From a methanogenic archaeon mixed culture ISO4-G1 (GTDB lineage Archaea > Thermoplasmatota > Thermoplasmata > Methanomassiliicoccales > Methanomethylophilaceae): 64,000 bases of DNA. Made by a program: the position numbers and the translations under genes. Location of the stretch: the NCBI GenBank assembly GCA_001563305.1, contig CP013703.1:496001-560000 (forward strand). The letters run 5' to 3'. The stretch's first letter is position 1; every line of letters starts with the position of its first letter. This document shows positions 42,859 to 52,991 of this stretch, piece by piece. The notes below the pieces were generated by a model, which saw only the letters and a list, made by a program, of their open reading frames with translations, did not search any database and had not been told where the DNA came from.

Positions 42859-43500
42859 TCAGGTATCGGTCATTTTGGCGATGTCAGCTCCCATCCGGTA
42901 TGCCTTCTCCAGTTCCTTCGGGAATATCGTCTTGCGCCTCTCCCTCCTCTGTTCGGGATCGAACATGGTCCAGTTGAACTTGCTGTAATCGCTGACCTGC
43001 AGGGTCTCCCCGCTGACGAGGATCTCGGTCGGTCCGATGAAGGAATCCAGCGTGCCCTTGTACCTGTTCAGCATGTCCATGTACAGGGTGTCCGGTGCGT
43101 TCGACGTCATGATCAGGAGCACGGGGATCCTGTGCTCGTTGCAGCAGATCCTCTCCGTGTTGTAGGTCAGGTACGGGAACACCAGCCTCTCGTAGAACGT
43201 CTTGAACTGCGCGCTGAGGTCGCCGAAGTAATTGGGGGCACCCATGATCAGCCCGTCGGCGGCCCTGATGGCATCGAGGACGGGCTTCAGACCGTCGTTG
43301 ATGATGCATTCGCCCTCGTGGGCGCTCCTCTTGCATCCGAAGCACGATCTGCATCCCGTGTACGCATCGATCTTGTACAGGTCGAACTTCTGGACTTTTG
43401 CCCCTTCCGATTCGGCCCCTTTTACGGCCTCCTGGATGAGCATGTCCGTGTTCCAGCCGGAGCGGGGGCTCCCGTTCACGGCGACGATGGTCTTGGTCAT
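42859..43500 (-). CDS. Iron-sulfur flavoprotein / NADPH-dependent FMN reductase family
   Basis: The protein has 213 aa. VNGSPRSGWNTDMLIQEAV is the flavodoxin-like FMN loop. The Cys group CRSCFGCKRSAHEGEC (C-x2-C-x2-C-x8-C) resembles the Isf cluster motif with a longer last spacing than the paralogue at 10148. It is probably an electron-transfer flavoprotein. Its neighbour upstream is a DUF2798 protein, with no obvious operon partner. Confidence 0.82.
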   Translation of the reverse strand: MTKTIVAVNGSPRSGWNTDMLIQEAVKGAESEGAKVQKFDLYKIDAYTGCRSCFGCKRSAHEGECIINDGLKPVLDAIRAADGLIMGAPNYFGDLSAQFKTFYERLVFPYLTYNTERICCNEHRIPVLLIMTSNAPDTLYMDMLNRYKGTLDSFIGPTEILVSGETLQVSDYSKFNWTMFDPEQRRERRKTIFPKELEKAYRMGADIAKMTDT

Positions 43501-43522
43501 GTATGACCGAGCCGTTCTGGGT

Positions 43523-44062
43523 TTAAATGCTGTCGGTCGGCACCCTCGCCATCCTTGAAGTGTGCATCCTGTACATCGCCCAGCGTGCGACCGGCTGGGC
43601 GATGAGCATCTCGACCCAGAACGCTATGCAGAAGTTCCTCGGCCAGATGTTTATCCAGTTCGCTGCCAGCCCTAAGACGTCCACCTGGGGGCCTCCGAGG
43701 ATGAATCCGATGGTCTCGCCAACCAGTCCTCCGAGGAAGGTCAGGATGACCGACATCAGGAGGACGCACGCTATTATGTTGAAGCAGATGTAGGCGTTGG
43801 AGCTGTCCTCGGGTCCGATATACCTCTTCACGATCCTCTTGGCACACCATCCCACGACGGTGTTCGCCAGAGTGAAGGCCACGAGGAACATCACCGGCCA
43901 GATGACGATGTAGGTGGCCAAGAAATCGGTGAAGGTGTCCAAGGTGTAGCCCATGTTGTCGTAGACGTTGTATCCGCCTATCAAAAGCGACGAGATGCAT
44001 GCGATGATGCATCCGTAGATGATTCCCTCTCTGGGGTTCCACGGTAATCTGTATTCCTGAAT
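43523..44062 (-). CDS. DUF2798 family membrane protein, probable ATT start
   Basis: The conserved DUF2798 opening EYRLPWNPREGIIYGCIIAC is encoded upstream of the first standard start codon (TTG 43984). In frame, the only candidates before a stop are ATC/ATT codons; ATT at 44062 has GAGGCGAT 3 nt upstream. With that start the protein has 179 aa and four transmembrane helices in two DUF2798-like repeats (NPREGIIYG..., then PEDSSNAYICFNIIACVLLM). Function unknown. Confidence 0.65.
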   Translation of the reverse strand: MQEYRLPWNPREGIIYGCIIACISSLLIGGYNVYDNMGYTLDTFTDFLATYIVIWPVMFLVAFTLANTVVGWCAKRIVKRYIGPEDSSNAYICFNIIACVLLMSVILTFLGGLVGETIGFILGGPQVDVLGLAANWINIWPRNFCIAFWVEMLIAQPVARWAMYRMHTSRMARVPTDSI

Positions 44063-44168
44063 GATATCGCCTCAGCAGGGTTCACTGTTTCCGCCGAAGC
44101 TTACGATTTTTACGTGGGTCCCTGAAACGGGGAATGTGGGATCGATTATAACGGTTTCTCTCGGGACC

Positions 44169-47100
44169 TCACTTGTCGGTGATCTCCTCGATCCTCTCCT
44201 CGGCCTCCATGTACATCTCCTTGAGGAACTCCTGATACTCCTCGGTGGCATCCCAGAGCCCTCTCCTTATCGCCTCGAAGAGGGTATTCAGGATGTTCAT
44301 GACCGCATAGGGGTTGACGTCGTTCATCCATTCGTGGACGTCCTTGTCCCTGAGGTAGGTGTCCGTGAGGGCCTCGTACATCCAGTCCTCCGCGATATCG
44401 GATGTGGCGCCCCACGCCATGGTGTACTCCGTGATCTTTGCCATCTCGGATGCGCCGCGGTATCCGTGCTCCATGAGGCCGCTGTTGAACTTGGGGTTGG
44501 TGACCTTGGACCTGAACAGGAAGCGCAGCTCCTCCTGGGTGCTGCGGATCTTGGTCTTGCTGGGATCGGAGTTGTCGCCCATGTAGGTGACCGCATCCTT
44601 CTGGCCGTAGGTCCTGACGAAGGCGTTCATGCCTCCGAGATACTGGTAGACGTCGTCGATGTCCAGTATGTCGAACTCCCTGGAGGGGGCGTTCTTGATG
44701 GTCGCTGTGACCTTCCCGAAGCGTCTCATGAACTCCCTCTTCATCGGCCTGCCGTAGTTGCCCTTGACGTAGCCGAAGCTGCTGAGGTCCGCGTATATGT
44801 CCGCCAGGTCCTTGGTCTCGTCCCATTTGCCGGACTCTATCAGGTTCCCTACACCGTTTCCGTAGGTTCCCAAAGCTTCTCCGAATATCCTCACGGAGTT
44901 CCTCTCACGCGCCTCGTCACGGCTCATGCCGCTGAGTATATCCTCGGCGATGTCCTGCCTGAGGTTCGCTGCCAATGCGTTGTCCTCATCGGATTCGTCC
45001 AGTTCCGCCACCATCTTGATCGCATCGTCCAGGAGGTCTATGGTCGCGGGGAACGTATCCCTGAACAGGCCGGTTATGTTTATGGTGACGTCCACACGGG
45101 GCCTTCCCAGTTCCTTCACGGGGACAATCTCCAGGTCGGTGACCTTCCCTCCGATCTTCGACCACACCGGTCTGAGACCCAGCAGCCACAGGACGTAGGA
45201 AGCGTCGTCCCCGCCTGTGGTCATCATGTCGGTGGCCCAGATCACAATTCCGATCTCGCGCGGATACGTTCCCTTGTCCTCCACGTACCTCTCGATCATC
45301 TGGTCCGCCATGCGCTTTCCGATCTCCCAAGATGTCTTGGTGGGCACGCATTCGGGATCCAGGGAGTAGAAGTTCCTCCCCATCGGGAGTATGTCTGCGT
45401 TGCCGCGGATGGGGGAGCCGGACGGTCCCGGGATGACGAACCTGCCGTCGGTCCCTTCCATCATGTGGTCCAGCTCGTAGCTCATCCTCCTGACGTTCGG
45501 TATGATGAAGCCGCATGTGTATTCGACCGATCTCCTCAGGTCGTCGCTGACATGTCCGAACCTCTCGTTGAGATAGTCCAATGACTTGGATACGTCGCAG
45601 TCGAACTCGGTCCTGATCCTCGTGATGAAATCCTGTTCGTCGGCATCGACGTCCCTGACTATCTCGGAGTTCAGCCTTCCGTCCGCACCGATCCCGGAGG
45701 GATCCTCTATCGCCTTCTGTATGTCCACGCCGATGTTCTCGGCGAAGGCGTCCCTGAGCGATCTTACATCCCCGTTGTCCAGCCTGGTGAGGGAGTACAC
45801 CATCTCGTCGAAATGGTGGTCCTTCGGGACCCTGCCGATGATGTGCATGTCCGCCCTGATGAGCGCCTCCTCCACCTCCTCCATGTACCGGTGCAGTTCG
45901 ATTATGTGATCAGCGAAACCCTCCGGACCGGGGTCGTTCTCTCCGTCCAGTCCCAGGTCCTTCAGCAGGTTGTTGGCCTTGACGGCCTCGTATATCTGGT
46001 TCACGATCCCCTTGACAGTGGGCTCAGGAGCCGTCCCTCTGAGCCTGAAATAATCCTGCATCTGGACCTCCACTTCGTTCAGGTTGCCGTGGATGTCGCC
46101 TCTGGCCATGGCCGGGGGCATGTGACCGATGAGGACAGATTCCGATCTCCTCTTCGCCTGGACTCCCTCGCCGGGGTCGTTGATCGTGTAGGGATAGATG
46201 TTGGGAATTGCGTCCAGGACGTAATCCGGGTCGCATTTCTCGGAGAGTCCGACGTTCAAGCCGGGGAGCCATTCCAATGTCCCGTGGGTACCCATGTGGT
46301 ATATCATGTCGGCCTTGAACACGTTCTTGATCCACCAGTAGTAGGCGTTGTACTGGTGCTGCGTGAAGAGCAGCGGGTCGTGGGTGTTCTGGTCCTGCTG
46401 GTCCGCCCATCCCCTGAGGGGCTGGTAGCATACGAATACGTTCCCCTTCATGAGGCCGGGGATGACTATCTTCCCGCTGTCGGTCATGATCTCGCCGACT
46501 GGTTCGCCCCACTTCTCCTCGGTCATCCTGCGGTCCCATTCGGGGATCTGCATGTAGTCCTTCTCGTAATCTTTCTTCGACACCAGGTCCACGGCCTTCT
46601 CGCGGACCGACTGTATGGACTGGTTGTCGAGGTCGTTGGTGACGTTATCCAGGATCTCCTCTATCAGCTCGCGCCCGTCCGCAGGACAGTTCTTCACCTT
46701 GTATCCGAGCGAATCCAGTCTCTTCAGGATGTCGGATACGCTCTCCACCGTGTCCAGACCGGCGGCGGCACCGATCATCCCCGAGTTGGGCCTGGACTGC
46801 CACATCATGACGGCCACTCTCCTCTCGGAAACTGGTTTCCGCCTCAGGCTCCCCCAGGCCTTAGCCATGCGGCAGAGGTGGTCCATCCTTTCATGGATGG
46901 GTATGGATTTCTTCGGGTTCTCCTTGGTGCTGTACGTTATCGGCACGCCCATGATGTCTCCGTCCAGTTCCGGATAGATGATATTGGACGTGAAATCGGT
47001 CTTCTTCATGCCGACCTTCTCCAGCTCGAAGTCGAGGAATGCACAGTGGTAGGACATGCCGAATATGATCGGAACGTCCACCAGCCTGCGGAAGCAGCTC

Positions 47101-47924
47101 TCCTCGTCGATGTTTGGTATGTTCCCGTCCGCACGGTTGGTGTTGGCATAGCCGGTCAGCGAGATCATCACGTCGATGATCGGCCTCCCGTTTTTGTTGA
47201 AGTATGTCCTGAACACCTCCTCGGTCCCGCCTGGGCGTCTCATGGCGTCGAAGGAGCAGACGGCGGCTATCGACTGCATCCCCATGGATTCGAGCTTCTG
47301 GATCAGCACATCAAGGAACTCATCATCCCCGTATGACATCTGACCGTTGGCGAGCATGATCCCGACGGTTATCCTCTCCGGATCCAGGGAATCGAGCGCC
47401 TTCCGCACGTCGGAGCATTCCTTGCCTTTCGCATACAGATAGTGGTCCGGATACATGACGGGTTCTCCCGGTTTTCTGTCGGTAAGACCGAAGTGCCAGC
47501 ATAACCACCATATGAACAGGAAGTCGTTCTCCGGGGACTTGCACAAGTTGTAACGGGCCATCTCCTTGAGGTCCTCGTCCGTACCGGAGAACAGATCTGA
47601 TGTCATCATGTCCACGTCTATGTTTCCGGAGACAGGTGCGACGAACGCATCAGTCCTTTTCAGGACGTCGGTGTAGCGGTCGAACTTTTTGAATTTCCAA
47701 GGGTCACCCATGCATCTGATGTAGACGATATCGCAGTGCATGGTCCGTCTGCAGAGCTCGTCGTATCTGAGGGGATCCTCTTCGCATTCTTCCTTGGTGA
47801 AACCGACGAAATCAATCTTCACACCGAGTTCATCCTCGACCTTCCTGCATGCCTCACCTAATTGCTTCGGTGTCGTGAATAGAACGGACAGATACGTGAT
47901 TTTGAAGGTCTTGCCGTTAGACAT
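44169..47924 (-). CDS. cobN: Cobaltochelatase subunit CobN (CobN/BchH family)
   Basis: The protein has 1,251 aa, the usual length of CobN. Hallmarks include HMGTHGTLEWLPGLNVGLSE (residues ~542-561), QHQYNAYYWWIKNVFKAD, WATDMMTTGGDDASYVLWLLG and a C-terminal region ending EEYQEFLKEMYMEAEERI. It inserts cobalt into the corrin ring with ATP; ChlI/ChlD-like partners are not in the window. Methylotrophic methanogens need large amounts of corrinoid, so this gene near a BtuFCD-type uptake operon is consistent. A magnesium- or nickel-chelatase role is less likely. Confidence 0.88.
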   Translation of the reverse strand: MSNGKTFKITYLSVLFTTPKQLGEACRKVEDELGVKIDFVGFTKEECEEDPLRYDELCRRTMHCDIVYIRCMGDPWKFKKFDRYTDVLKRTDAFVAPVSGNIDVDMMTSDLFSGTDEDLKEMARYNLCKSPENDFLFIWWLCWHFGLTDRKPGEPVMYPDHYLYAKGKECSDVRKALDSLDPERITVGIMLANGQMSYGDDEFLDVLIQKLESMGMQSIAAVCSFDAMRRPGGTEEVFRTYFNKNGRPIIDVMISLTGYANTNRADGNIPNIDEESCFRRLVDVPIIFGMSYHCAFLDFELEKVGMKKTDFTSNIIYPELDGDIMGVPITYSTKENPKKSIPIHERMDHLCRMAKAWGSLRRKPVSERRVAVMMWQSRPNSGMIGAAAGLDTVESVSDILKRLDSLGYKVKNCPADGRELIEEILDNVTNDLDNQSIQSVREKAVDLVSKKDYEKDYMQIPEWDRRMTEEKWGEPVGEIMTDSGKIVIPGLMKGNVFVCYQPLRGWADQQDQNTHDPLLFTQHQYNAYYWWIKNVFKADMIYHMGTHGTLEWLPGLNVGLSEKCDPDYVLDAIPNIYPYTINDPGEGVQAKRRSESVLIGHMPPAMARGDIHGNLNEVEVQMQDYFRLRGTAPEPTVKGIVNQIYEAVKANNLLKDLGLDGENDPGPEGFADHIIELHRYMEEVEEALIRADMHIIGRVPKDHHFDEMVYSLTRLDNGDVRSLRDAFAENIGVDIQKAIEDPSGIGADGRLNSEIVRDVDADEQDFITRIRTEFDCDVSKSLDYLNERFGHVSDDLRRSVEYTCGFIIPNVRRMSYELDHMMEGTDGRFVIPGPSGSPIRGNADILPMGRNFYSLDPECVPTKTSWEIGKRMADQMIERYVEDKGTYPREIGIVIWATDMMTTGGDDASYVLWLLGLRPVWSKIGGKVTDLEIVPVKELGRPRVDVTINITGLFRDTFPATIDLLDDAIKMVAELDESDEDNALAANLRQDIAEDILSGMSRDEARERNSVRIFGEALGTYGNGVGNLIESGKWDETKDLADIYADLSSFGYVKGNYGRPMKREFMRRFGKVTATIKNAPSREFDILDIDDVYQYLGGMNAFVRTYGQKDAVTYMGDNSDPSKTKIRSTQEELRFLFRSKVTNPKFNSGLMEHGYRGASEMAKITEYTMAWGATSDIAEDWMYEALTDTYLRDKDVHEWMNDVNPYAVMNILNTLFEAIRRGLWDATEEYQEFLKEMYMEAEERIEEITDK

Positions 47925-48064
47925 CTTGGCAGCTCCTGGGATGTATAATCCAAGACAGTATTGGGTTAAAGGAGTTTGTATGACAAGGGATAAAGTGAAC
48001 TGGATTTCGAATCGGATTCCGGATAAGAATGGTGATCCCGGTGCTCCCGCACCGGTAATGGATT

Positions 48065-49477
48065 TCAGTCCTGGATGACGCGGACCATGATCCTCTTGGA
48101 CCTGTACTTGGCCTTGGTGAGATCCATGGTCATCCTGTTACCGAAGTCCTTGTGGACCTCGACGATTGAGGACTCGTCGCCCAGCTCGATCTTCCCGATG
48201 GAGACCTCCCTGATCCTCGCGTTGCGGATTATGAAATCTGCAAGGCTGACCTTCTTGAAGCCGTCCTTCTTTCCGAGGTTGATCTCGAACTTGCACATTC
48301 CGAAGACGTCGGAGATCTGATCGTAGTCGACAACCTTCTTGATGGTGTCCTTGGTGCCCTCTTCGGCCTCTGGCACATCCCTCTTCTGGATGTCCATCCC
48401 AGTACGCATCTCGAATTCCTTCACGAGGTGCTGCTCCTCGGATGTGACGAAGGAAACCGCTGTTCCCTCCTTTCCTGCCCTTCCGGTCCTACCGATCCTG
48501 TGGATGTAGGTGTCGATGTCGTCGGGCATGTCGTAGTTGATGACGTATGTGATGTCATCGATGTCCAGACCCCTTGCGGCTACGTCGGTGGCAATCAGAA
48601 CGTCAACGCCGTCTCCCCTGAAGTCCTTGATGACCTTCTCCCTCTTGAACTGGGGCATGTCACCGTGGATGGCCTCGATCTTGTAGTCCAGGTCCTTGAG
48701 CCTCTCCTCGAGCACGTCGACCATCTTCTTGGTCTGGCAGAAGATCAGCGCCTTGGGCTTGTCGATGTCCAGTATTCTGCACAGTGCCCAGGACTTGTTC
48801 CTCCTTCCGACGGAGATGTAGAACTGTTTGATGTTGTCCAGGACGACCTCGTCCTGGGAGACCGAGATCTCCTTGGGCATGTTCATGTAGTCGTAGGCCA
48901 GCTGCTTGACGTTCTCCTGCATGGTGGCCGAGAACAGCAGCGTGTGCCTCTTGGAGGGCATCGCCTTCAGGATGAACTCGATGTCCTCGATGAATCCCAT
49001 GTCCAGCATCCTGTCCGCCTCGTCGAGCACCATGGTGGTGATCTCGCTGAGGTTCAGGACCCCCCTGGTGACCATGTCCCTGACACGTCCGGGCGTTCCC
49101 GCGACGATGTCGCATCCTGCCTGGAGCTTCTTGATCTGGCCCTCGATGCTCGCTCCTCCGTAGATCGGGAGCGTCACGTGGCCGGTGTACTTGGACAGCT
49201 TGGTCAGTTCCCCGGCGACCTGGTTGGCCAGCTCCCTTGTGGGGACGAGCACGATGGCCGAGGGGACCTTGTTTCCTGACTTGATCGAACCTAACACGAT
49301 AGAACCGTAGGCACCCGTCTTTCCTGTTCCGGTCTGGGCCTGTGCGAACATGTCGTAGCCCTCGAGACCCATGGGGATGGCGTTGACCTGGATGGGGGTA
49401 GGTTCCTCCCAGCCCATATCGTCCATCGCCTTTGCTATATCCTCGGGAATGCCTATCTCTGTGAATTTTGAGATCAT
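48065..49477 (-). CDS. DEAD-box RNA helicase with DbpA-like RNA-binding domain (1)
   Basis: The start at 49477 follows GTGAT (470 aa). Q motif TPIQ, motif I AQTGTGKT, DEAD in VLDEADRMLDMGF, SAT, and HRIGRTGRAG are all present. The last ~75 residues (FEINLGKKDGFKKVSLADFI... to IMVRVIQD) form a DbpA/CsdA-type RNA-binding domain. It acts in rRNA maturation or RNA unwinding. It is a tandem paralogue of the gene at 49633; an AT-rich promoter region (49549-49566) separates them. Confidence 0.92.
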   Translation of the reverse strand: MISKFTEIGIPEDIAKAMDDMGWEEPTPIQVNAIPMGLEGYDMFAQAQTGTGKTGAYGSIVLGSIKSGNKVPSAIVLVPTRELANQVAGELTKLSKYTGHVTLPIYGGASIEGQIKKLQAGCDIVAGTPGRVRDMVTRGVLNLSEITTMVLDEADRMLDMGFIEDIEFILKAMPSKRHTLLFSATMQENVKQLAYDYMNMPKEISVSQDEVVLDNIKQFYISVGRRNKSWALCRILDIDKPKALIFCQTKKMVDVLEERLKDLDYKIEAIHGDMPQFKREKVIKDFRGDGVDVLIATDVAARGLDIDDITYVINYDMPDDIDTYIHRIGRTGRAGKEGTAVSFVTSEEQHLVKEFEMRTGMDIQKRDVPEAEEGTKDTIKKVVDYDQISDVFGMCKFEINLGKKDGFKKVSLADFIIRNARIREVSIGKIELGDESSIVEVHKDFGNRMTMDLTKAKYRSKRIMVRVIQD

Positions 49478-49632
49478 ATGAATCACTGATCTGAAATACT
49501 GCCTGTGACCGACACAGACAACCTTTCTTTTCTGAGACAGCGCAACCTTTTATAATATATAAATAGGGGTTAAAAACAGGCCCCTGGATAGGGGAAAATC
49601 GGCATCCACGCCTCCAATATCACGAGACGGGA

Positions 49633-51144
49633 TCACTGGTTCTTGGCCAGCTTGTCCTTGCATCTCTCCTTCTGCGGAGCGTAACCGGCCTTGACCCTCT
49701 TACCGTTGAACCTTGCCGAGTTGACCGCCTTGATGATGTCGTCCGCACGGGAGGCCTCCACCTCTACGAAGGATCCCTTCGCGGACAGGCCTACGCGACC
49801 GATGGAATCCTCGGGTATGCTGGCACATCCCGCTACGAACGATACGATGTCCGTGCGGGTGACGCCCGAGGACTTGCCTATGTTCAGGGAAAGGACAACC
49901 ATGTCCGCCTTGATCACGACGTCCTTGGTAGCTGTGGCATCCACCTTCTTCCTGTGGGACACCTGGGGCTGTTCCTTTATGATCTCGTCCGCATGGAGCG
50001 CCTTGAGCTCGGGATTGTCGATGCGGAGCCTCGGGATCTGTTTCCTGGTGACCCTCTCCACCTTCATGCCCATGAACTCCTCGTAAGAGGGTATACGGCG
50101 GTCCTCCCTGTTGGATATGAACGTTATCGAAACACCGGTCCTTCCCGCACGTCCCGCGCGTCCGATGCGGTGAGTGTACGTCTCCGGGTCCACCGGTGCG
50201 TCGTAGTTCACGACGCATTCTATGTCGTCGATGTCCAGGCCCCTTGCCGCGACATCGGTCGCCACCAGGACCTTCATCCTGTTGTTGCGGAAGCCCTTGA
50301 CGGTCTTCTCCCTTCTCAGCTGGGGCATGTCACCGTGGATGGCACCGATCTTCATGCCCTCCTTGCTGAAACCGTCGTACAGGTCGTCGACCATGGTCTT
50401 CGTGGAACAGAAGATGAGCATCTTGGGGTTGCCGTTGGCCATGATGTCCCTGAGGATGTCGACCTTCTTGCTGCGGGGAGTCTCGATGTAGTACTGCTTC
50501 ACCAGGTCCGTCGCGGGGGTGTCGTGGGATACGGAGATCTCCATCGGGTCCTTCATGGACTTCTTCGCCAGAGAGCGAATGTCGTCGCTGAGGGTGGCGG
50601 AGAACATCAGAGTCTGCCTGTCCTCGGGTGTGAGGCCGATGATCTTCTCGATGTCCTCGATGAATCCCATGTCAAGCATCCTGTCCGCCTCGTCGATCAC
50701 TAATTCTTTGATCGCGCTGAGGTTCAGGATCTCCTTCCCGTGGAGGTCCAGTATCCTCCCCGGAGTACCAATCACCACGTCGCAGCCGTTCTCGAGGGTC
50801 TTGATCTGTGTGCCGTAGGATGCACCGCCGTAGATCGCGGTCACCCTGTGACCGGAGTACTTGCAGAGGTCCCTGAATTCGTTGGAGACCTGAAGTGCCA
50901 GCTCCCTTGTGGGAGTGAGGACGATAACCGACGGGAGTTGCGATCCGGCCTTGACCCTTCCTAAGGAAATCAGTGCATACGCACCCGTCTTTCCGGTACC
51001 GGTCTGAGCCTCTCCGAACAGGTCCCTGCCCAGTAGCCCTTCGGGCACGGATTCCCTCTGGATAGGCGTGGGTTCCTTCCATCCCATGTCCCTGACCGCG
51101 GAAATGAGCTTCTTGTTGATCTCGAGGCTGCTGAATCCAGACAT
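49633..51144 (-). CDS. DEAD-box RNA helicase with DbpA-like RNA-binding domain (2)
   Basis: The protein has 503 aa. Motif I AQTGTGKT, VIDEADRMLDMGF, SAT, RGLDIDDIECVVNYD and HRIGRAGRAG show a complete helicase core. The C-terminus has the DbpA-like domain (VVLSLNIGKSSGVTRTDIVS, then SFVEVEASRADDI) and a basic tail. It has a GGAGTGA Shine-Dalgarno sequence. With its paralogue, it probably serves ribosome biogenesis or cold adaptation. Confidence 0.92.
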   Translation of the reverse strand: MSGFSSLEINKKLISAVRDMGWKEPTPIQRESVPEGLLGRDLFGEAQTGTGKTGAYALISLGRVKAGSQLPSVIVLTPTRELALQVSNEFRDLCKYSGHRVTAIYGGASYGTQIKTLENGCDVVIGTPGRILDLHGKEILNLSAIKELVIDEADRMLDMGFIEDIEKIIGLTPEDRQTLMFSATLSDDIRSLAKKSMKDPMEISVSHDTPATDLVKQYYIETPRSKKVDILRDIMANGNPKMLIFCSTKTMVDDLYDGFSKEGMKIGAIHGDMPQLRREKTVKGFRNNRMKVLVATDVAARGLDIDDIECVVNYDAPVDPETYTHRIGRAGRAGRTGVSITFISNREDRRIPSYEEFMGMKVERVTRKQIPRLRIDNPELKALHADEIIKEQPQVSHRKKVDATATKDVVIKADMVVLSLNIGKSSGVTRTDIVSFVAGCASIPEDSIGRVGLSAKGSFVEVEASRADDIIKAVNSARFNGKRVKAGYAPQKERCKDKLAKNQ

Positions 51145-51196
51145 CTTTCACTCCGCTGTTACCATAACGGGTCCTGAATAAAAACGTGAGCCATCG

Positions 51197-52564
51197 TCAG
51201 GCCGCGGCATCGGCCTTCGGGCCCATGGCAGCGTACTGCTTCCTAAAGAACCACTGCGCCAGACCCATCATCAGTATCCCTCCGAAGATCTCACCGGCCG
51301 CGAGGCTCCAGTAGAACCAGTCCATGTCGTGGTAGCTCGCCACGACGAACATCGCGATGAGTACGATGTTCCTTATCAGCGAGGATGCGAGGGCGTATTG
51401 GCTCTTCTTCAGGGCGGAGAGCATGGATGACCCTACGTATATCAGGCCAAAGAACACCATGAAGGAGCAGTAGATCCTGGTGACGCGTATCAGCTCCTCA
51501 CGGAACTCCATCATGCTGGGATCGTAAGTGAACAGCAGCACGATCAGCGGGGCGGCGATGGCGATGATCACAGACAGTATCGTCCCGTACAGCGTGGCCG
51601 ACTTCACCGCGAAGTAGTATCCTGTGCGCATCCTCTCCCTGTCGCCCTGACCTATCGAGGATGAGCACACTGGCACCATGGCTGCCGCGAAGGACTGCGC
51701 CACGACTATCATCAGCGATGCGATCCTCCACGGGATGCTGTATGTGGTCATCCCGTCCGGACCGCCCGTACCGATCACCAATGCAACGAGCACCAGATTG
51801 AGGATCGACATGACGTTGAGCTCTAGCATCTGCGGAAGTCCGACGTTCATGACGTCGCGGACGGATTCCCAATCAATCTTCTTCTCCGAGAGTTTGAGCG
51901 GGATGTATGAGTTACCTCTCAGATAGTGCAGGGCGAAGATCGCGGTAGCCATCACCGATGATACCATCGTTGCTATGGATGCACCCAGCAGGCCGAGACC
52001 GAGACCGAATATCATTATCGGGTCTAGGATCAGGTTCATCACTGCGGAAAACCCTAGTATGATCGAGGACATCTTCGCCGCACCCTCCCCTCTTAGTGCA
52101 CCGGCGAACAGCCCGTTCATCACCAGGGATACCAGCAGAACGAAGACCGGCAGCAGGTACTGCCTGCATTCGTCCATGATCTCCCCGCCGCCGATGAGCA
52201 GGATGATCGGGTCCATGAAGAGGAGCATTATCGGGGTCAGGGGAACGGATACGATGATCATGAAGATCAGCGTGCTGGACAGCCTTCTTGCAGCTCCCTC
52301 GGTGTCGTCGGCGCCGATCATCCTCGAGATGCAAACGTTCAGTCCCACACCGATACCGTTCCCTATGCCGAGGAACACGAAGTAGATAGACATCACAAGA
52401 CCTATCGCGGACATCACGTTCGGTCCCAGCGAGGAGCACCATATAGAATCCACGAAGAGGTCGAGCTGCCCGATCAGGAACGCTATCATGATGGGTGCGA
52501 TCATCGAGAGGATGGCCTTCTTCGGGTCACCCAACATGACTTTCACATCCTTATCGGAGCTCAT
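51197..52564 (-). CDS. MATE-family efflux transporter
   Basis: The start at ATG 52564 (MSSDKDVKVMLGDPKKAILS) gives 455 aa; an upstream in-frame start would add an unconserved tail. Twelve transmembrane segments are arranged as two six-helix halves with the repeated APIMIAFLIGQLDLFVDSIW and LPQMLELNVMSILNLVLVAL openings. It exports drugs or organic cations by Na+ or H+ antiport. Confidence 0.9.
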   Translation of the reverse strand: MSSDKDVKVMLGDPKKAILSMIAPIMIAFLIGQLDLFVDSIWCSSLGPNVMSAIGLVMSIYFVFLGIGNGIGVGLNVCISRMIGADDTEGAARRLSSTLIFMIIVSVPLTPIMLLFMDPIILLIGGGEIMDECRQYLLPVFVLLVSLVMNGLFAGALRGEGAAKMSSIILGFSAVMNLILDPIMIFGLGLGLLGASIATMVSSVMATAIFALHYLRGNSYIPLKLSEKKIDWESVRDVMNVGLPQMLELNVMSILNLVLVALVIGTGGPDGMTTYSIPWRIASLMIVVAQSFAAAMVPVCSSSIGQGDRERMRTGYYFAVKSATLYGTILSVIIAIAAPLIVLLFTYDPSMMEFREELIRVTRIYCSFMVFFGLIYVGSSMLSALKKSQYALASSLIRNIVLIAMFVVASYHDMDWFYWSLAAGEIFGGILMMGLAQWFFRKQYAAMGPKADAAA

Positions 52565-52657
52565 AACACGGATTATGCGGAAGTTGTCGATATACATAAC
52601 GGAGGAAAGTCCGATACAGGATAGGTTTAAATGGGAGCATATAATCCCTGGCTTGCT

Positions 52658-52732
52658 GCGATGGTGAGCTAGCGGTTAGACTCCTACCTTGCCAAGGTAG
52701 GTACTCGGGTTCGATTCCCGGCCATCGCACCA
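52658..52732 (+). tRNA. tRNA-Gly (anticodon GCC), CCA encoded
   Basis: Acceptor GCGATGG/CCATCGC, discriminator A, encoded CCA, anticodon arm CTACC-TTGCCAA-GGTAG, T arm CGGG-TTCGATT-CCCG. GCC reads GGC/GGU (Gly). A TTTAAAT box lies ~30 nt upstream. Confidence 0.95.
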
Positions 52733-52991
52733 CTCTTCTTTTTCCTGATTCTTCGATCGTCTCTCACATCATCCGAACGCCGTTCCCATCGGTCTTTTCC
52801 CGTTAAATCGTTCTAAATCGCTTAAAAAGGGGTCTTTTTAATATCTCTATAAGGGAAGATTAACTAATTTTAACATAATCTTTATAAGATTGTTTTATAT
52901 GAATCGTTCAAAATCAGTTGCACATGATTATCGGTCATTGGTAAATTATCATTGACCGATTCATTGCGACATTCAAAGAGGAGAGGGGGAA

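Noticed and set aside
44061-47336. Two 507-codon antisense frames over cobN
   Set aside because: They are shadows produced by third-position GC bias; the sense strand has a complete CobN with all family motifs.
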